Positions 19,762 to 32,691 of a stretch of DNA of 50,867 nucleotides are shown here, piece after piece. The DNA is from Thiotrichales bacterium. Lineage in GTDB: Bacteria; Pseudomonadota; Gammaproteobacteria; Thiomicrospirales; Thiomicrospiraceae. The notes beneath the pieces are model-generated. The model had not been told where the DNA came from. It saw only the letters and a list, made by a program, of their open reading frames with translations, and did not search any database. The translations under genes were made by a program, and so were the position numbers. Numbering within the stretch: the first letter of the stretch is position 1; every line of letters starts with the position of its first letter. The stretch lies in the NCBI GenBank assembly GCA_022759035.1, contig JAEMQD010000031.1, positions 9,745-60,611 on the forward strand, read 5' to 3'.

Positions 19762-20952
19762 TTAAGCTAATACTTTAGCAACAACACCAGCGCCTACTGT
19801 ACGACCACCTTCACGAATTGCGAAGCGTAGGCCTTCTGACATCGCGATTGGTTGAATTAATTCAACCGACATTTTCACGTTGTCGCCTGGCATTACCATT
19901 TCTACGCCGTCTGGTAGCACACATGCACCAGTTACGTCTGTTGTACGGAAGTAGAACTGTGGACGGTAGTTATTGAAGAATGGGGTATGACGACCACCTT
20001 CTTCTTTAGAGAGAATGTACACTTCACATTCAAATTTGGTGTGTGCTTTTACTGTACCTGGCTTAGCTAGTACTTGGCCACGTTGTACGTCTTCACGCTT
20101 AGTACCACGTAATAGGATACCTGCGTTGTCGCCTGCTTCACCTTGGTCTAGTAATTTACGGAACATTTCTACGCCAGTTACTGTCGTTGTTTGTGTATCT
20201 TTAATACCCAAAATTTCGACGGTTTCACCAACTTTGATTACGCCAGTTTCGATACGACCAGTTACGACTGTACCACGACCTTGAATTGAGAATACGTCTT
20301 CAATTGGCATTAGGAATGGTTTGTCTACTGCGCGTTCTGGCAATGGGATGTAGTCGTCTAGCGCTTGCAATAGTTTTAGGACTGCTGGTTCGCCAATTTC
20401 TGATTGGTCGCCTTCAACTGCTTTTAGTGCTGAGCCTGTGATGATTGGTGTGTCGTCACCTGGGAAGTCGTAAGATGATAGTAGTTCACGGATTTCCATT
20501 TCTACTAGTTCTAACAATTCTGCGTCATCTACCATGTCAGCTTTGTTTAGGAATACAACAATGTATGGTACGCCTACTTGACGTGACAATAGAATGTGTT
20601 CACGTGTTTGTGGCATAGGACCGTCTGCTGCTGAACAAACAAGAATCGCGCCGTCCATCTGTGCGGCACCAGTAATCATATTTTTTACATAGTCAGCGTG
20701 ACCTGGACAGTCTACGTGCGCGTAGTGACGTGTTGTTGATTCATATTCAACGTGTGAGGTGTTAATTGTAATACCACGTGCTTTTTCTTCTGGTGCGTTG
20801 TCGATCTGGTCGTAACCTTTCGCTTCACCACCAAATTGACGCGCTGACACAATCGTTAATGCCGCTGTCAATGTCGTTTTACCGTGGTCTACGTGTCCAA
20901 TCGTGCCTACGTTTACGTGCGGCTTCTTACGTTCAAACTTTTCCTTAGCCAT
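19762..20952 (-). CDS. tuf: Elongation factor Tu (copy 1, str operon)
   Basis: GTPase delivering aminoacyl-tRNA to the ribosome. The 396 residues contain the G1 motif GHVDHGKT near residue 19, DCPGHADY (G3), NKADMVDD (G4, normally NKCD) and the GSAL G5 region. The start is [12 protein letters not shown] at 20952; 11 upstream in-frame codons are non-family. This copy lies downstream of fusA. A second copy at 36029-37219 encodes the same protein, and every stretch of DNA I compared between them is identical. Confidence 0.99.
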   Translation of the reverse strand: MAKEKFERKKPHVNVGTIGHVDHGKTTLTAALTIVSARQFGGEAKGYDQIDNAPEEKARGITINTSHVEYESTTRHYAHVDCPGHADYVKNMITGAAQMDGAILVCSAADGPMPQTREHILLSRQVGVPYIVVFLNKADMVDDAELLELVEMEIRELLSSYDFPGDDTPIITGSALKAVEGDQSEIGEPAVLKLLQALDDYIPLPERAVDKPFLMPIEDVFSIQGRGTVVTGRIETGVIKVGETVEILGIKDTQTTTVTGVEMFRKLLDQGEAGDNAGILLRGTKREDVQRGQVLAKPGTVKAHTKFECEVYILSKEEGGRHTPFFNNYRPQFYFRTTDVTGACVLPDGVEMVMPGDNVKMSVELIQPIAMSEGLRFAIREGGRTVGAGVVAKVLA

Positions 20953-20987
20953 GATAGCTTCCTTAAATTTTAGTGTTAAATACAAGC

Positions 20988-21012
20988 ACGGGACTAGACA
21001 CGCTAGTCCCGT
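20988..21012 (-). promoter_or_regulatory. Hairpin between fusA and tuf
   Basis: A perfect 10-bp inverted repeat ACGGGACTAG/CTAGTCCCGT with a 5-base loop occupies the 69-base fusA-tuf gap. No long U-run follows on the minus strand, so it is more likely an RNA processing or stabilising stem than a full terminator. Confidence 0.5.
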
Positions 21013-21021
21013 CGGTTTTAA

Positions 21022-23145
21022 TTAATTGTCGTCACCTTTACGGCGAGAAGCATTTTTCGCAATAACATCTTCCGTAATGTTACGTGGTGCTTCAGCGTAT
21101 TTTTTGAACTCCATTGAGTAGCTTGCACGCCCTTGCGACATTGAACGCATTGCCGTTGCATAACCAAACATTTCTGCCAAAGGAACTTCCGCCGTGATTT
21201 CTTTTGCGCCACCTGGTGCTTCACCCATATTCTGAATGCTGCCACGACGACGGTTTAAGTCACCAACGATATCGCCCATATAATCTTCAGGCGTAATCAC
21301 TTCTACTGCCATAATTGGCTCTAATAAAACAGGATTTGCTTTCATAACAGCAGCTTTCAAACCCATTGAGGCTGCAATTTTGAATGCCATTTCATTCGAG
21401 TCAACATCATGGTACGAACCAAAGGTTAGTGCAACTTTCAGGTCAACCAAAGGGTAACCCGCTAGTACACCATTCTTCATCTGTTCCTCAATCCCTTTCT
21501 GAATCGCAGGGATATATTCACGAGGAACCACACCACCCACAATTTCATTAGCGAATTCGAAACCAGCGCCTTCTTCATTCGGCTCGACACGTAGGACTAC
21601 GTGACCATACTGACCACGACCACCAGACTGACGTACAAACTTACCATCAACATCTTTAACCGTAGAACGAATGGTTTCACGGTAAGATACTTGAGGCGCA
21701 CCAACGTTTGCTTCAACGTTGAATTCACGCTTCATACGATCAACCAGAATCTCTAAATGCAGTTCACCCATACCAGACATAATTGTCTGACCTGTTTCTT
21801 CATCAGTAGAAACGCGGAATGATGGATCTTCTTTCGCCAAACGCCCCAAAGCAAGGCCCATTTTTTCTTGGTCGCCCTTAGTTTTTGGCTCAACCGCAAT
21901 CGAAATTACTGGCTCTGGGAATTCCATACGCTCGAGAACAACGACTTTATCTAAAGCGCACAAAGTGTCGCCTGTTGTTGTATCTTTCAGACCAATTGCT
22001 GCTGCGATATCACCTGCACGAACTTCCGTCAATTCTTCACGATTGTTGGCATGCATCTGTACGATACGGCCGATACGCTCACGCTTACCTTTAACCGAGT
22101 TCATTACCGCACTACCCGACTCAATAACGCCCGAATAAACACGGAAGAAGGTTAAAGAACCAACATAAGGGTCATTCATAATTTTGAATGCCAACGCCGA
22201 GAAAGGCGCGCTATCATCAGCCGGAACAGCAGATGCTGTGCCATCTTCCAATTCACAAGGCGTATCTGGAATGTCTGTCGGCGATGGCAAAAACTGAACA
22301 ACCGCATCCAACATACGTTGCACACCTTTGTTCTTGAAAGCAGAACCGCACAACATAGGCACAATTTCACCAGCAATCGTACGAGCACGTAAAGCAGCCA
22401 TAATCTCTTCTTCTGAAAGATCTTCGCCACCTAGGTACTTATCCATCAATTCTTCCGATGTCTCTGCCGCAGCTTCAATCATCTTAGTACGGTATTCTTC
22501 AGCTTTAGCCTGCAATTCCGCTGGAATAGCTTCATAGGTAAAACTCATACCTTGATCGGCTTCACTCCAGTTAATGTATTTCATCTTTAACAGATCAACA
22601 ACACCAGTAAAAGTCTCTTCCGCACCAACAGGAATAACGATAGGTACAGGGTTAGCACCTAGACGTGTACGCATTTGATTTTCTACGTTGTAGAAATTTG
22701 CACCTGAACGGTCCATCTTGTTCACAAACGCAATTCTCGGAACGTTATATTTGTTCGCTTGACGCCACACCGTTTCAGATTGTGGCTGCACACCACCTAC
22801 CGCACAGTAAACCATACACGCACCGTCAAGTACGCGCATAGAGCGCTCAACTTCGATCGTGAAGTCTACGTGACCTGGCGTATCAATGATGTTAATACGG
22901 TGCTCTTCAAACGAACGATCCATCCCTTTCCAGAAACAAGTCGTTGCTGCTGAAGTAATGGTAATACCACGTTCTTGCTCTTGCGCCATCCAGTCCATGG
23001 TTGCCGCACCATCATGCACTTCACCAATTTTGTGAGATACACCAGTGTAGAACAGAACGCGTTCGGTAGTCGTTGTTTTACCCGCGTCAATGTGCGCCGA
23101 AATACCGATGTTACGGTAACGGCTAATAGGAGTTGTACGTGCCAC
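21022..23145 (-). CDS. fusA: Elongation factor G
   Basis: Ribosomal translocase GTPase, 707 residues. N-terminal G domain with [15 protein letters not shown] near residue 17, DTPGHVDFT and NKMDRSGA; domain II and the C-terminal domains IV-V with the conserved [12 protein letters not shown] segment. The start codon is GTG (23143-23145), 8 bases after AAGG, an uncommon but clear choice because the family begins MARTTPI. It lies between rpsG and tuf in the str operon. Confidence 0.98.
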   Translation of the reverse strand: MARTTPISRYRNIGISAHIDAGKTTTTERVLFYTGVSHKIGEVHDGAATMDWMAQEQERGITITSAATTCFWKGMDRSFEEHRINIIDTPGHVDFTIEVERSMRVLDGACMVYCAVGGVQPQSETVWRQANKYNVPRIAFVNKMDRSGANFYNVENQMRTRLGANPVPIVIPVGAEETFTGVVDLLKMKYINWSEADQGMSFTYEAIPAELQAKAEEYRTKMIEAAAETSEELMDKYLGGEDLSEEEIMAALRARTIAGEIVPMLCGSAFKNKGVQRMLDAVVQFLPSPTDIPDTPCELEDGTASAVPADDSAPFSALAFKIMNDPYVGSLTFFRVYSGVIESGSAVMNSVKGKRERIGRIVQMHANNREELTEVRAGDIAAAIGLKDTTTGDTLCALDKVVVLERMEFPEPVISIAVEPKTKGDQEKMGLALGRLAKEDPSFRVSTDEETGQTIMSGMGELHLEILVDRMKREFNVEANVGAPQVSYRETIRSTVKDVDGKFVRQSGGRGQYGHVVLRVEPNEEGAGFEFANEIVGGVVPREYIPAIQKGIEEQMKNGVLAGYPLVDLKVALTFGSYHDVDSNEMAFKIAASMGLKAAVMKANPVLLEPIMAVEVITPEDYMGDIVGDLNRRRGSIQNMGEAPGGAKEITAEVPLAEMFGYATAMRSMSQGRASYSMEFKKYAEAPRNITEDVIAKNASRRKGDDN

Positions 23146-23163
23146 AGTGTTAACCTTACTTTA

Positions 23164-23634
23164 TTACCAACGGAAATGAGCGAATGCTTTATTAGCTTCC
23201 GCCATACGGTGTGTTTCTTCACGTTTTTTGATCGCTGCACCACGGTTTTCGAGGGCATCAGTCATTTCGCTTGCTAAACGCAACATCATTCCTTTCTCGC
23301 CGCGCTTACGTGCTGCATCACGCAACCAACGCATTGCCAAACCAATACGACGATCTTCTCGAACTTCAACTGGTACTTGATAAGTAGCGCCACCAACACG
23401 ACGTGCTTTAAGCTCCACTACGGGACCCACTTTTTCCAATATTTCATGGAACTTAACAGCTGCGTCGCCACCTGTCTTTTGTGCCATACGCTCTAGCGCA
23501 CCGTACACAATTGCTTCAGCAACAGACTTCTTACCACTTTCCATGATGATGTTCATAAATTTTGCAATCAGAAGATCATTGAACTTCGGATCAGGCAGGA
23601 TTTCGCGCTTAGCGACTTCTCTTCTTCTCGGCAT
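23164..23634 (-). CDS. rpsG: 30S ribosomal protein S7 (uS7)
   Basis: Head-assembly initiator and E-site neighbour; in E. coli also a str operon repressor. It has 156 residues: [48 protein letters not shown] and the C-terminal basic stretch [20 protein letters not shown] are typical. It is 47 bases from rpsL and 18 bases from fusA. Confidence 0.98.
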   Translation of the reverse strand: MPRRREVAKREILPDPKFNDLLIAKFMNIIMESGKKSVAEAIVYGALERMAQKTGGDAAVKFHEILEKVGPVVELKARRVGGATYQVPVEVREDRRIGLAMRWLRDAARKRGEKGMMLRLASEMTDALENRGAAIKKREETHRMAEANKAFAHFRW

Positions 23635-23681
23635 GATACTAACCTGTAGTTATTACATTAATATTAAAATTTCTTGGATAC

Positions 23682-24056
23682 TTAAGCTTTAGGACGCTTA
23701 GCACCATATTTCGAACGACCTTGACGACGTTTTGCAACACCGGCACAGTCCAACGCACCACGAACAGTATGGTAACGCACACCTGGTAAGTCTTTAACAC
23801 GACCACCGCGGATTAGAATTACGCTGTGCTCTTGTAGGTTATGGCCTTCACCACCAATATAAGAAGTTACTTCCATTTTGTTGGTTAAACGCACACGCGC
23901 TACTTTACGCAATGCTGAGTTTGGTTTTTTAGGGGTAGTGGTGTACACACGAGTACAAACACCACGTTTTTGTGGGCAAGAATCTAAGGCTGGAACCTTA
24001 GACTTGTACACCGGCGAAGTACGACCTTTGCGTACGAGCTGGTTGGTAGTTGCCAT
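23682..24056 (-). CDS. rpsL: 30S ribosomal protein S12 (uS12)
   Basis: Decoding-centre protein, 124 residues from ATG 24056 ([12 protein letters not shown]). Eighteen upstream in-frame codons run through the promoter region and are rejected. The streptomycin-relevant positions [12 protein letters not shown] and [13 protein letters not shown] carry the usual susceptible lysines. The aspartate methylthiolated in many bacteria (VKDLPG) is present. First gene of the str operon. Confidence 0.98.
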   Translation of the reverse strand: MATTNQLVRKGRTSPVYKSKVPALDSCPQKRGVCTRVYTTTPKKPNSALRKVARVRLTNKMEVTSYIGGEGHNLQEHSVILIRGGRVKDLPGVRYHTVRGALDCAGVAKRRQGRSKYGAKRPKA

Positions 24057-24093
24057 GAGTGTGGGTCTCCGTAAAGAGTTCAATAAAAGTAAA

Positions 24094-24117
24094 CGCCCGA
24101 TTATAATCAATCAGGCG
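24094..24117 (-). terminator. Hairpin between rpoC and rpsL overlapping the str promoter
   Basis: CGCCTGATT pairs with AATCGGGCG (one G-U pair, 6-base loop) and is followed on the minus strand by TTTACTTTT. It can end the rpoBC transcript, yet the -10 of the rpsL promoter lies in its loop and 3' arm. Confidence 0.55.
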
Positions 24118-24129
24118 TCATACCGTCAA
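24100..24129 (-). promoter_or_regulatory. str operon promoter
   Basis: On the minus strand TTGACG (-35) and a perfect TATAAT (-10) are separated by 18 bases, about 44 bases before the rpsL start. The -10 sits inside the hairpin at 24094-24117. Confidence 0.8.
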
Positions 24130-24150
24130 CACTATTATCAACAATAGCAA

Positions 24151-27100
24151 TTATTCATTGCTATCGTCATCAATAATGTTTTCTGCAAACAATGCTACTG
24201 GCGCCTGGGGCAACTTTGGCATTGGTGGGCGATATTGCCCAGATTTACGTGCTTGATGATACGCAAATCCTGTTCCTGCTGGAATGAGACGTCCAACAAT
24301 AACGTTTTCTTTCAAACCTGCAAGCTCATCGCGCTTACCGCTTACTGCTGATTCTGTAAGAACGCGCGTTGTTTCTTGGAACGATGCAGCCGAAATGAAA
24401 GACTCAGTTGATAAAGAGGCTTTAGTAATACCTAACAACATGCGTTCATACTGAATTGGTAATTTATTTTCAGCATGTAATTTTTGGTTTTCAACTAAAA
24501 CGCGGTTATAGTCAACTGGTTCACCTTTCACAAAACGACTTTCACCTGGGTCAGTAATTTCAACTTTACGCAACATTTGACGAATAATGACTTCAATGTG
24601 CTTATCGTTAATTTTAACGCCCTGTAAGCGATAAACTGCTTGAACTTCATCAATGATATAACGTGCTAAGGCTTCAACACCCAAGATACGCAAAATATCG
24701 TGTGGATTAGGCGCACCATCAACAACGATATCACCACGATCAACGTGTTCATTTTCAAACACGTTAATATGACGCCACTTAGGAATCAATATCTCTTGCT
24801 GTTCATTTTGTTCATTGGTAATAATGAGACGGTGTTTACCCTTTGTCTCTTTACCAAACTTAACGATACCAGAAATTTCTGCCATAATCGCGGCATCTTT
24901 TGGTACACGTGCCTCGAACAAGTCAGCAACGCGAGGTAGACCCCCGGTAATGTCGCGCGTTTTAGAAGTTTCTTGTGGTACACGCGCCAAGATATCACCC
25001 TGAGCGATTTTATGTCCATGCTTCACAAGCACAACCGTATTTTTCGGCAATGGTAAAGAAATCAACTCATTACCTTCGCCACGGATATTCAACTTAGGAA
25101 TAAAATCACGCGAGCTACTTGGTTTACCAACTGCTCCAGCCATTCCCGTCACGTTTATATTGGTGTAGCCTTCATCTGTTTGACTTTCAACTACTTTTTG
25201 ACCCGCTTTTAACGTTTCACGGTAATCGGCGCTCTTAATAACAAGGTTACTAATTCCCGTTACTTCATCCGTCTTCGTTTCTGCAGTCTTACCTAGAACA
25301 AAGTCTGCAAACTCAATCGTACCAGAGGTTTCGGCGATAATCGGGTGTGTATGCGGATCCCATTGAACCACCATTTTACCCGCTTCTGCCACATCACCAT
25401 CGGCAACTAATAATGCACTACCATAAGGAAGCTTATAACGCTCACGCTCTCGGCCTTGTGCATCATGAACAGTTAACTCACTTGAACGAGATACGATCAA
25501 TGTCTTGTTTTCTGAGTTAGTTACCATGCGTGCATTATGAATACGAACAGTACCACCGCGTTTAACTTCAATACTACTTTGTGCTGCTGCCTTAGATGCC
25601 GCACCACCAATATGGAAAGTACGCATGGTTAACTGTGTACCTGGTTCACCAATAGATTGAGCTGCAATAACGCCCACGGCCTCACCAAGGTTAACCACTT
25701 TACCCGTTGCCAAATCACGACCATAACACTTGCGCTCTAATCCGCTTGGATTCATACAAGTAATAACCGAGTGAACTTGGATATGATCGATACCGTGATT
25801 GTCTAGCAGTTGAACATTGCTTTCATCTAACAAGGTGCCATCAGCAATCAACAATTCGCCTGTTTCTGGATGGAATACGTCTTGCGCTACACAGCGACCC
25901 AACACGCGCTCACCCAATGATTCAACAATTTCACCACCCTCAACACGCGAGCTAAGTAAAATACCTGAACCTAATAATGCTTTATCATCATTATCTTGAG
26001 TAATAACCACGTCTTGCGCCACGTCAACCAAACGACGCGTTAAATAACCCGAGTTTGCTGTCTTCAATGCAGTATCGGCCAAACCTTTACGGGCACCGTG
26101 CGTTGAAATGAAGTATTGCAATACGTTCAAACCTTCACGGAAGTTCGCAGTAATTGGCGTTTCAATAATCGAGCCATCTGGTTTTGCCATCAAGCCACGC
26201 ATACCACCAAGCTGACGCATCTGCGCCACGCTACCACGTGCACCAGAGTCGGCCATCATATAAACCGAGTTGAATGAACTCTGCATTAATGTCTGGCCTT
26301 GCTCATCTGTAACCGTTTCGCCTTGCGTATTACGCACAGGCTCAACTTGCAATTGATCCATCATCGACTTGGTAACAAGTTCATTGGCATGCGACCAAAT
26401 ATCGATTACTTTGTTGTAGCGTTCGCCTTGCGTTACTAAACCGCGCTCATATTGGTTCTGAATGGTTTTAACTTTTTCTTCCGCTTCGTCCAAAATGACT
26501 GCTTTTTCAGCAGGGATAAGCATGTCATCAGAACAGAAAGATAAACCAGCACTAGTAGAGTGGCGGAAACCTGTGTACATCAATTGGTCAGCGAAGACAA
26601 CCGTCTCTTTTGGCCCTAGTGTACGGTAACAAGCATCTAACAACTTAGCGACGCGCTTTTTGGTTTGCGCTTGGTTAACCAAAGCAAAGTCTAAGCCTTT
26701 TGGCATAATGCTAAACAATAGCGTACGGCCTACCGTTGTTTCTACCAATTGTGCTGGTTGTGCTTGCAGCTCACCGTGTTCGTCTTTACGGTATTCCGTA
26801 ATACGAACCTTAATGACTGCCTGCAAGTCTACTGCCTTATTTGCATAAGCACGCTCAACTTCTTGCCAGTTAGCGAAAACCATGCCTTCGCCTTTAGCAC
26901 GTAAACGTTCACGCGTCATATAGTACAAGCCCAAAACAACGTCTTGAGATGGTACGATGATCGGATCACCATTCGCTGGCGACAACAAGTTATTTGTCGA
27001 CATCATCAGTGTGCGACATTCTAATTGTGCTTCTAAAGATAAAGGTACGTGTACCGCCATTTGGTCACCGTCGAAGTCGGCGTTGAATGCCGAACATACT

Positions 27101-28455
27101 AGCGGATGCAAGTTAATTGCCTTACCTTCCACTAAAACCGGCTCGAATGCTTGAATACCTAAACGGTGAAGTGTTGGTGCACGGTTCAACATAACTGGAT
27201 GCTGACGAATCACCTCTTCGAGTACGTCCCAAACTTCTGGCAACTCCATTTCCACCATTTTTTTCGCGCCCTTAATCGTAGAAGTCAATCCACGCTTCTG
27301 CAGACGAGAGAAAATGAAAGGTTTAAACAATTCTAGTGCCATTTTTTTCGGCAGACCACATTGATGCAAACGTAGCGTAGGACCAACCACGATTACCGAA
27401 CGACCAGAATAGTCTACACGCTTACCGAGCAAATTCTGACGGAAACGACCTTGTTTACCTTTGATCATATCCGCTAACGACTTCAATTGACGCTTATTCG
27501 TTCCTGTCACCGCGCGACCACGACGACCATTGTCTAATAATGAGTCAACTGATTCTTGCAGCATACGTTTTTCGTTACGCACGATAATATCTGGCGCATT
27601 CAACTCTAACAAACGCTTTAAACGATTATTACGGTTGATGACACGGCGATATAGATCATTCAAATCTGAAGTAGCAAAACGACCACCATCTAATGGCACT
27701 AACGGACGTAGCTCTGGCGGTAGAACGGGCAAGACTTCCAACACCATCCAACCTGGTTTGTTTCCAGATTCAATAAAAGACTCAATCAAACGTAGGCGCT
27801 TAGAAATTTTCTTAGATTTTGTTTCTGAACTTGTTGTGTCAAGCTCTTCACGCAAACGCGTTGCTTCGGCCAATAAGTCCATACCATCAAGTAGGCCTTT
27901 AACTGCTTCAGCACCCATTTTAGCGTCAAACTCATCACGATACTGCTCATAAGCTTCTTCGTATTCTTCTACGCTAAGTAGTTGACCCTTTTCGAGCGGC
28001 GTCATACCTGGATGCACAACGATATAAGATTCGTAGTACAACACAGATTCTAATTCTTTCAATGGCTTATCTAAAATCAAACCCAAACGGCTCGGTAATG
28101 ATTTTAAGAACCAAATATGCGTTACTGGTGCAGCAAGATCAATATGACCCATACGCTCACGACGCACTTTAGTTTGTGTGACTTCTACACCACACTTCTC
28201 ACAAATCACGCCACGATGCTTCATGCGTTTGTATTTGCCGCATAAGCACTCATAATCTTTAATTGGTCCAAAGATTTTGGCACAAAATAAACCATCACGT
28301 TCTGGCTTAAACGTGCGATAGTTAATGGTTTCTGGTTTTTTAACTTCACCATAAGACCACGAACGAATACGCTCAGGTGATGCCAAACCAACACGGATGG
28401 CATCAAACTCGCTGACAATGTTCTGGCGTTTAATTAGGTTTAGAATGTCTTTCAT
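24151..28455 (-). CDS. rpoC: RNA polymerase beta-prime subunit
   Basis: Catalytic core subunit, 1434 residues. The first zinc site is intact: [19 protein letters not shown] gives C70, C72, C85 and C88. The active-site [14 protein letters not shown] is present. The second zinc site, which in E. coli uses C814, C888, C895 and C898, is degenerate: the local sequence reads [16 protein letters not shown], keeping C900 and C910 but with Glu907 in place of the third cysteine, and the first ligand region reads [10 protein letters not shown] with no cysteine. Flanking sequence ([43 protein letters not shown]) is normal, so this is not a frameshift. The start overlaps the rpoB stop by 4 bases. Confidence 0.98.
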   Translation of the reverse strand: MKDILNLIKRQNIVSEFDAIRVGLASPERIRSWSYGEVKKPETINYRTFKPERDGLFCAKIFGPIKDYECLCGKYKRMKHRGVICEKCGVEVTQTKVRRERMGHIDLAAPVTHIWFLKSLPSRLGLILDKPLKELESVLYYESYIVVHPGMTPLEKGQLLSVEEYEEAYEQYRDEFDAKMGAEAVKGLLDGMDLLAEATRLREELDTTSSETKSKKISKRLRLIESFIESGNKPGWMVLEVLPVLPPELRPLVPLDGGRFATSDLNDLYRRVINRNNRLKRLLELNAPDIIVRNEKRMLQESVDSLLDNGRRGRAVTGTNKRQLKSLADMIKGKQGRFRQNLLGKRVDYSGRSVIVVGPTLRLHQCGLPKKMALELFKPFIFSRLQKRGLTSTIKGAKKMVEMELPEVWDVLEEVIRQHPVMLNRAPTLHRLGIQAFEPVLVEGKAINLHPLVCSAFNADFDGDQMAVHVPLSLEAQLECRTLMMSTNNLLSPANGDPIIVPSQDVVLGLYYMTRERLRAKGEGMVFANWQEVERAYANKAVDLQAVIKVRITEYRKDEHGELQAQPAQLVETTVGRTLLFSIMPKGLDFALVNQAQTKKRVAKLLDACYRTLGPKETVVFADQLMYTGFRHSTSAGLSFCSDDMLIPAEKAVILDEAEEKVKTIQNQYERGLVTQGERYNKVIDIWSHANELVTKSMMDQLQVEPVRNTQGETVTDEQGQTLMQSSFNSVYMMADSGARGSVAQMRQLGGMRGLMAKPDGSIIETPITANFREGLNVLQYFISTHGARKGLADTALKTANSGYLTRRLVDVAQDVVITQDNDDKALLGSGILLSSRVEGGEIVESLGERVLGRCVAQDVFHPETGELLIADGTLLDESNVQLLDNHGIDHIQVHSVITCMNPSGLERKCYGRDLATGKVVNLGEAVGVIAAQSIGEPGTQLTMRTFHIGGAASKAAAQSSIEVKRGGTVRIHNARMVTNSENKTLIVSRSSELTVHDAQGRERERYKLPYGSALLVADGDVAEAGKMVVQWDPHTHPIIAETSGTIEFADFVLGKTAETKTDEVTGISNLVIKSADYRETLKAGQKVVESQTDEGYTNINVTGMAGAVGKPSSSRDFIPKLNIRGEGNELISLPLPKNTVVLVKHGHKIAQGDILARVPQETSKTRDITGGLPRVADLFEARVPKDAAIMAEISGIVKFGKETKGKHRLIITNEQNEQQEILIPKWRHINVFENEHVDRGDIVVDGAPNPHDILRILGVEALARYIIDEVQAVYRLQGVKINDKHIEVIIRQMLRKVEITDPGESRFVKGEPVDYNRVLVENQKLHAENKLPIQYERMLLGITKASLSTESFISAASFQETTRVLTESAVSGKRDELAGLKENVIVGRLIPAGTGFAYHQARKSGQYRPPMPKLPQAPVALFAENIIDDDSNE

Positions 28456-31400
28456 TCGTCTTGCTCCAGTTCAATGTCAATACCTAAGGCACGGACTTCT
28501 TTCATCAATACACTAAATGATTCTGGCATACCAGGATTCATGTATTCATCACCATCAACCACATTTTTGTACATTTGCGTACGACCGGCTAAGTCATCGG
28601 ACTTAACGGTCAACATTTCTTGCAATGTGAAGGCCGCACCATAAGCTTCCAGTGCCCAAACCTCCATTTCCCCGAAACGCTGACCACCGAACTGCGCCTT
28701 ACCACCCAACGGCTGTTGCGTAACTAAACTATAAGGTCCAGTAGAACGTGCATGCATCTTATCGTCAACCAAGTGGTTAAGCTTCAATACATACATATAA
28801 CCAACAGTAACTTTACGGTCAAATGGCTCGCCAGTACGACCATCAAACAATCGCATCTGTCCTGAGCTAGGCAATTCTGCCAAGGCTAACATACGCTTGA
28901 TTTCTGACTCTGAAACACCGTCAAACACAGGTGATGCTAAAGGGATACCATCACGCAAGTTGTTCGTTAATTCAGTAAACTGCTCATCCGACAAGCTATT
29001 GAAATCAACGGGTTGACCTTCTGACTTGTTATAAACATCGTCTAAGAAATTAATCAACTCTGCTTTGTTGCGCTGTTCACGAATCATCTTATCAAGTTTA
29101 CGACCTAATCCCCATGCTGCCAAACCAAGATGCGTTTCTAAAATTTGACCAACGTTCATACGCGAAGGAACACCTAGCGGATTGAGACAAATATCAACTG
29201 GCATACCTGTTTCATCGAATGGCATGTCTTCAATCGGACAGATACGAGAGATGACACCCTTGTTACCGTGACGACCAGCCATCTTATCACCAGGCTGAAT
29301 ACGGCGCTTAACAGCAACGTAAACCTTAACCATTTTAATTACGCCAGCAGCCAAATCATCGCCTTGCGTTAACTTTTTGCGTTTTGCATCAAACAAATCA
29401 TCCAACTCTTGATGTTTTGCTTTCAATTGCGCTGTTAACTGTTCTAGCTGAAGATTGACTGCTTCGTCAGCAACCGTAATTTCTAACCATTTTGCTGGCT
29501 CAACTTCTGCCAAGTTTTCGGCATTCAGAATTTGTTTTACCAACGATTTTGCAGGGCTTGTTTTACAAACCTGACCTGTCAGTAAGCTTTGCGCACGACG
29601 ATAAACGTCTTGCGACAAAATCTTTTTCTGATCTTGCAAATCTTGGCGAACAACTTTAAGTTCAGCTTCTTCAATATCACGCGTACGACGGTCTTTTTCA
29701 GCGCCATCACGAATAAATACTTGAACGTCAATGACCGTACCTTCAATTCCAGAAGGAACGCGCAACGAAGTATCTTTCACGTCAGAAGCTTTTTCACCAA
29801 AAATGGCACGTAACAATTTTTCTTCTGGTGTTAGTTGCGTTTCACCTTTTGGCGTCACTTTACCAACCAAGATGTCTCCTGGCTTAACATTCGCACCTAC
29901 GTACACCATGCCACAATCATCAAGAAGACTTAATGCAGACTCACCCACATTAGGGATATCTGCCGAAATTTCTTCTGGACCAAGCTTAGTATCTCGCGCC
30001 AAGCAAGACAACTCTTCAATATGAATCGTGGTATAACGGTCCTCTTGAACAACGCGTTCTGAAATCAGAATCGAGTCTTCATAGTTGTAACCGTTCCATG
30101 GCATAAACGCCACGCGCATGTTTTGACCAAGTGCCAATTCACCTAAATCGGTTGATGGACCATCCGCCAATACATCTCCAGCACCAATTACATCACCTGT
30201 TTTAACAATAACACGCTGATTAATACAGGTATTTTGGTTTGATCGCATGTATTTTGTTAGGTTGTAAATATCAACGCCAGTTTCACCTACAGTGATTTCA
30301 TTTTCGTTAACACGAACAACAACACGGCCCGCATCAGAAGAAACAACAACACCACCACGTTTTGCAATCACAGCAACACCAGAGTCAATAGCCACTGTGC
30401 GCTCCATACCCGTACCTACTAGCGGCTTTTGAGCACGCAAAGTTGGTACAGCCTGACGTTGCATGTTTGAACCCATCAAAGCACGGTTCGCATCGTCATG
30501 CTCAAGGAAAGGAATCAATGATGCCGCAACAGAAACGATCTGCTTAGGTGAAATATCCATATACTGGACTTCACTTGCTTGCTTTAACGTAAACTCATTC
30601 TGAAAGCGTGCTGGCACGAAATCGTCTGATAATTTACCTTCACTATTCGTTTTTGCATTTGCCTGGGCAATGACGTAATCTGCTTCATCAATTGCAGAAA
30701 CATAATCCACAATATCCGTTACCTTACCGTCAACAACACGACGATAAGGCGTTTCAATAAAGCCATACTCATTCGTGCGTGCATAAACTGCTAGCGAGTT
30801 GATCAAACCAATGTTCGGACCTTCAGGTGTTTCAATTGGACAAACACGACCATAATGTGTCGGGTGTACGTCACGTACTTCAAAACCAGCGCGCTCGCGC
30901 GTTAAACCACCTGGGCCTAGTGCTGATACACGGCGCTTGTGCGTAATTTCAGATAATGGATTGACTTGGTCCATAAACTGAGACAATTGGCTTGAGCCGA
31001 AAAACTCTTTAATTGCCGCCGAAATCGGTTTAGCATTAATTAAATCTTGAGGCATTAAACCTTCTGATTCTGCCAAATTTAGACGCTCACGCACCGCACG
31101 TTCAACACGAACCAATCCAACGCGGAACGCATTCTCAGCCATTTCACCAACAGCGCGAACACGACGGTTAGCCAAAGTATCAATGTCATCAACAACGCTT
31201 TTACCATTACGAATCGTAATGAGCTCTTTAATAACATCAATAATATCTTGATTTGACAATACCAGATCGCCATCGTTATTTTCACGGTGTAAACGACGAT
31301 TCAACTTCATCCGACCAACATCGGACAAATCATAACGTTCTTGCGAGAAAAATAGACTGTTAAACAGTTTTTCCGAAGAATCTGCTGTAGGCGGCTCACC

Positions 31401-32534
31401 TGGGCGCATCATACGGTAAATTTCAACCCATGCATCCAAAGCTGTCTTCGTACTATCTAAACGCAATGTCTCTGAAATAAAGGCGCCATGATCTAATTCG
31501 TTCGTGTAAATCAAAGCCAAGTCAACAGATGACATTAACTTAATTTTCTCTAAACGTTCAGCATTAATGACGTCATTTGCCATGGCAATCACTTCACCCG
31601 TATCTGGATCGACCAGATCCGCCATTAATGCCTTACCAAGCAAAAAGTCCTCAGGCACTGTAATCGTTTCCAGTCCCGCCGCTTTTAAATCACGCATTGT
31701 TTTGGCGGTAATTTTCTTACCTGCCTCAACAAGGACTTTATCACCATGCATAATATCAAAGCTAGCTGTTTCGCCCTTCAATTGAGACTCAACAACTGCA
31801 AGCTCAAACTTACCTGAACGATAACTTACTTTCGTTTGCTCGAAAAAATGCGACAAAATGCCCGCATTGTCATAACCCATCGCGCGCAGCAATACTGTTA
31901 CTGGCAGCTTACGACGACGGTCAATACGTACAAACAAAATATCATGATGATCGAATTCGAAATCTAACCATGAACCACGGTAAGGAATAATACGCGCATT
32001 AAACAACACCTTACCAGATGAATGCGTCTTACCCTTATCACTATCAAAAATGACACCGGGAGAGCGGTGCAACTGGCTCACAATAACGCGCTCCGTACCA
32101 TTAATAATAAAGGTACCGTTTTCGGTCATTAATGGCACATCGCCCAAGTAGACTTCTTGCTCTTTCACCGCTTTAATTTGACGATTATTTTCTGGCGACT
32201 CTTTGTCAAAAATAACAAGACGCAACTTGGCTCGCAATGGCGCAGAATAGGTCGCACCGCGTTGCTTGCATTCTTTAACATCGAATTCAGGCAAGCCGAC
32301 ACGGTATGAAACATAATCTAATTCAGCGACGCCGGAGACTGCGCGAATTGGAAATATCGAGCGCATAGATGCATGCAAACCAACGTTTTTACGTTTATCT
32401 GCTGCAATGTCTAATTGCAAGAAATCTAAAAAGGACTCCTTCTGCAAACTAAGCAGATAAGGAACTGGTAGCACCGAAGCGCGTTTTGCGAAATCTTTAC
32501 GGATTCGCTTTTTCTCTGTGAAAGAGTAAGTCAT
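28452..32534 (-). CDS. rpoB: RNA polymerase beta subunit
   Basis: Core polymerase subunit, 1360 residues from ATG 32534 ([15 protein letters not shown]); GAGG lies 6 bases upstream, while four extra upstream codons are unlikely. The rifampicin pocket reads [23 protein letters not shown]: all major resistance positions look susceptible, but Val stands where E. coli has Asn518. The C-terminal segment [43 protein letters not shown] is intact. It overlaps rpoC by 4 bases. Confidence 0.98.
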   Translation of the reverse strand: MTYSFTEKKRIRKDFAKRASVLPVPYLLSLQKESFLDFLQLDIAADKRKNVGLHASMRSIFPIRAVSGVAELDYVSYRVGLPEFDVKECKQRGATYSAPLRAKLRLVIFDKESPENNRQIKAVKEQEVYLGDVPLMTENGTFIINGTERVIVSQLHRSPGVIFDSDKGKTHSSGKVLFNARIIPYRGSWLDFEFDHHDILFVRIDRRRKLPVTVLLRAMGYDNAGILSHFFEQTKVSYRSGKFELAVVESQLKGETASFDIMHGDKVLVEAGKKITAKTMRDLKAAGLETITVPEDFLLGKALMADLVDPDTGEVIAMANDVINAERLEKIKLMSSVDLALIYTNELDHGAFISETLRLDSTKTALDAWVEIYRMMRPGEPPTADSSEKLFNSLFFSQERYDLSDVGRMKLNRRLHRENNDGDLVLSNQDIIDVIKELITIRNGKSVVDDIDTLANRRVRAVGEMAENAFRVGLVRVERAVRERLNLAESEGLMPQDLINAKPISAAIKEFFGSSQLSQFMDQVNPLSEITHKRRVSALGPGGLTRERAGFEVRDVHPTHYGRVCPIETPEGPNIGLINSLAVYARTNEYGFIETPYRRVVDGKVTDIVDYVSAIDEADYVIAQANAKTNSEGKLSDDFVPARFQNEFTLKQASEVQYMDISPKQIVSVAASLIPFLEHDDANRALMGSNMQRQAVPTLRAQKPLVGTGMERTVAIDSGVAVIAKRGGVVVSSDAGRVVVRVNENEITVGETGVDIYNLTKYMRSNQNTCINQRVIVKTGDVIGAGDVLADGPSTDLGELALGQNMRVAFMPWNGYNYEDSILISERVVQEDRYTTIHIEELSCLARDTKLGPEEISADIPNVGESALSLLDDCGMVYVGANVKPGDILVGKVTPKGETQLTPEEKLLRAIFGEKASDVKDTSLRVPSGIEGTVIDVQVFIRDGAEKDRRTRDIEEAELKVVRQDLQDQKKILSQDVYRRAQSLLTGQVCKTSPAKSLVKQILNAENLAEVEPAKWLEITVADEAVNLQLEQLTAQLKAKHQELDDLFDAKRKKLTQGDDLAAGVIKMVKVYVAVKRRIQPGDKMAGRHGNKGVISRICPIEDMPFDETGMPVDICLNPLGVPSRMNVGQILETHLGLAAWGLGRKLDKMIREQRNKAELINFLDDVYNKSEGQPVDFNSLSDEQFTELTNNLRDGIPLASPVFDGVSESEIKRMLALAELPSSGQMRLFDGRTGEPFDRKVTVGYMYVLKLNHLVDDKMHARSTGPYSLVTQQPLGGKAQFGGQRFGEMEVWALEAYGAAFTLQEMLTVKSDDLAGRTQMYKNVVDGDEYMNPGMPESFSVLMKEVRALGIDIELEQDE

Positions 32535-32568
32535 CGATAACCTCATGGGTTAAAACAATGTAGAAATT

Positions 32569-32691
32569 CTGGGGGACATCACCCTTCCCTGGGGGGGTAT
32601 TAAATACCAAAAGACAAAGGCCGGAAGAACAAACCCCCAGCCATTGCCTGTGTTGCCTGAAGCGGCAAGCCGAAATTATTTAATTTCGGCT
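32569..32691 (-). promoter_or_regulatory. rplL-rpoB junction with alternative pairings
   Basis: A 9-bp hairpin AGCCGAAAT/ATTTCGGCT (32668-32676, 32683-32691) spans the rplL stop codon without a U-tract. Further on, CTGGGGG on the minus strand (32634-32640) can pair with either of two partners, CCCCCAG at 32589-32595 or at 32569-32575. E. coli has an attenuator and an RNase III site at this place, so polymerase level may be tuned here. Confidence 0.45.

Noticed and set aside
27530-27952. 140-codon plus-strand frame inside rpoC
   Set aside because: Serine/arginine-rich shadow frame of rpoC; no ribosome-binding site or homology.
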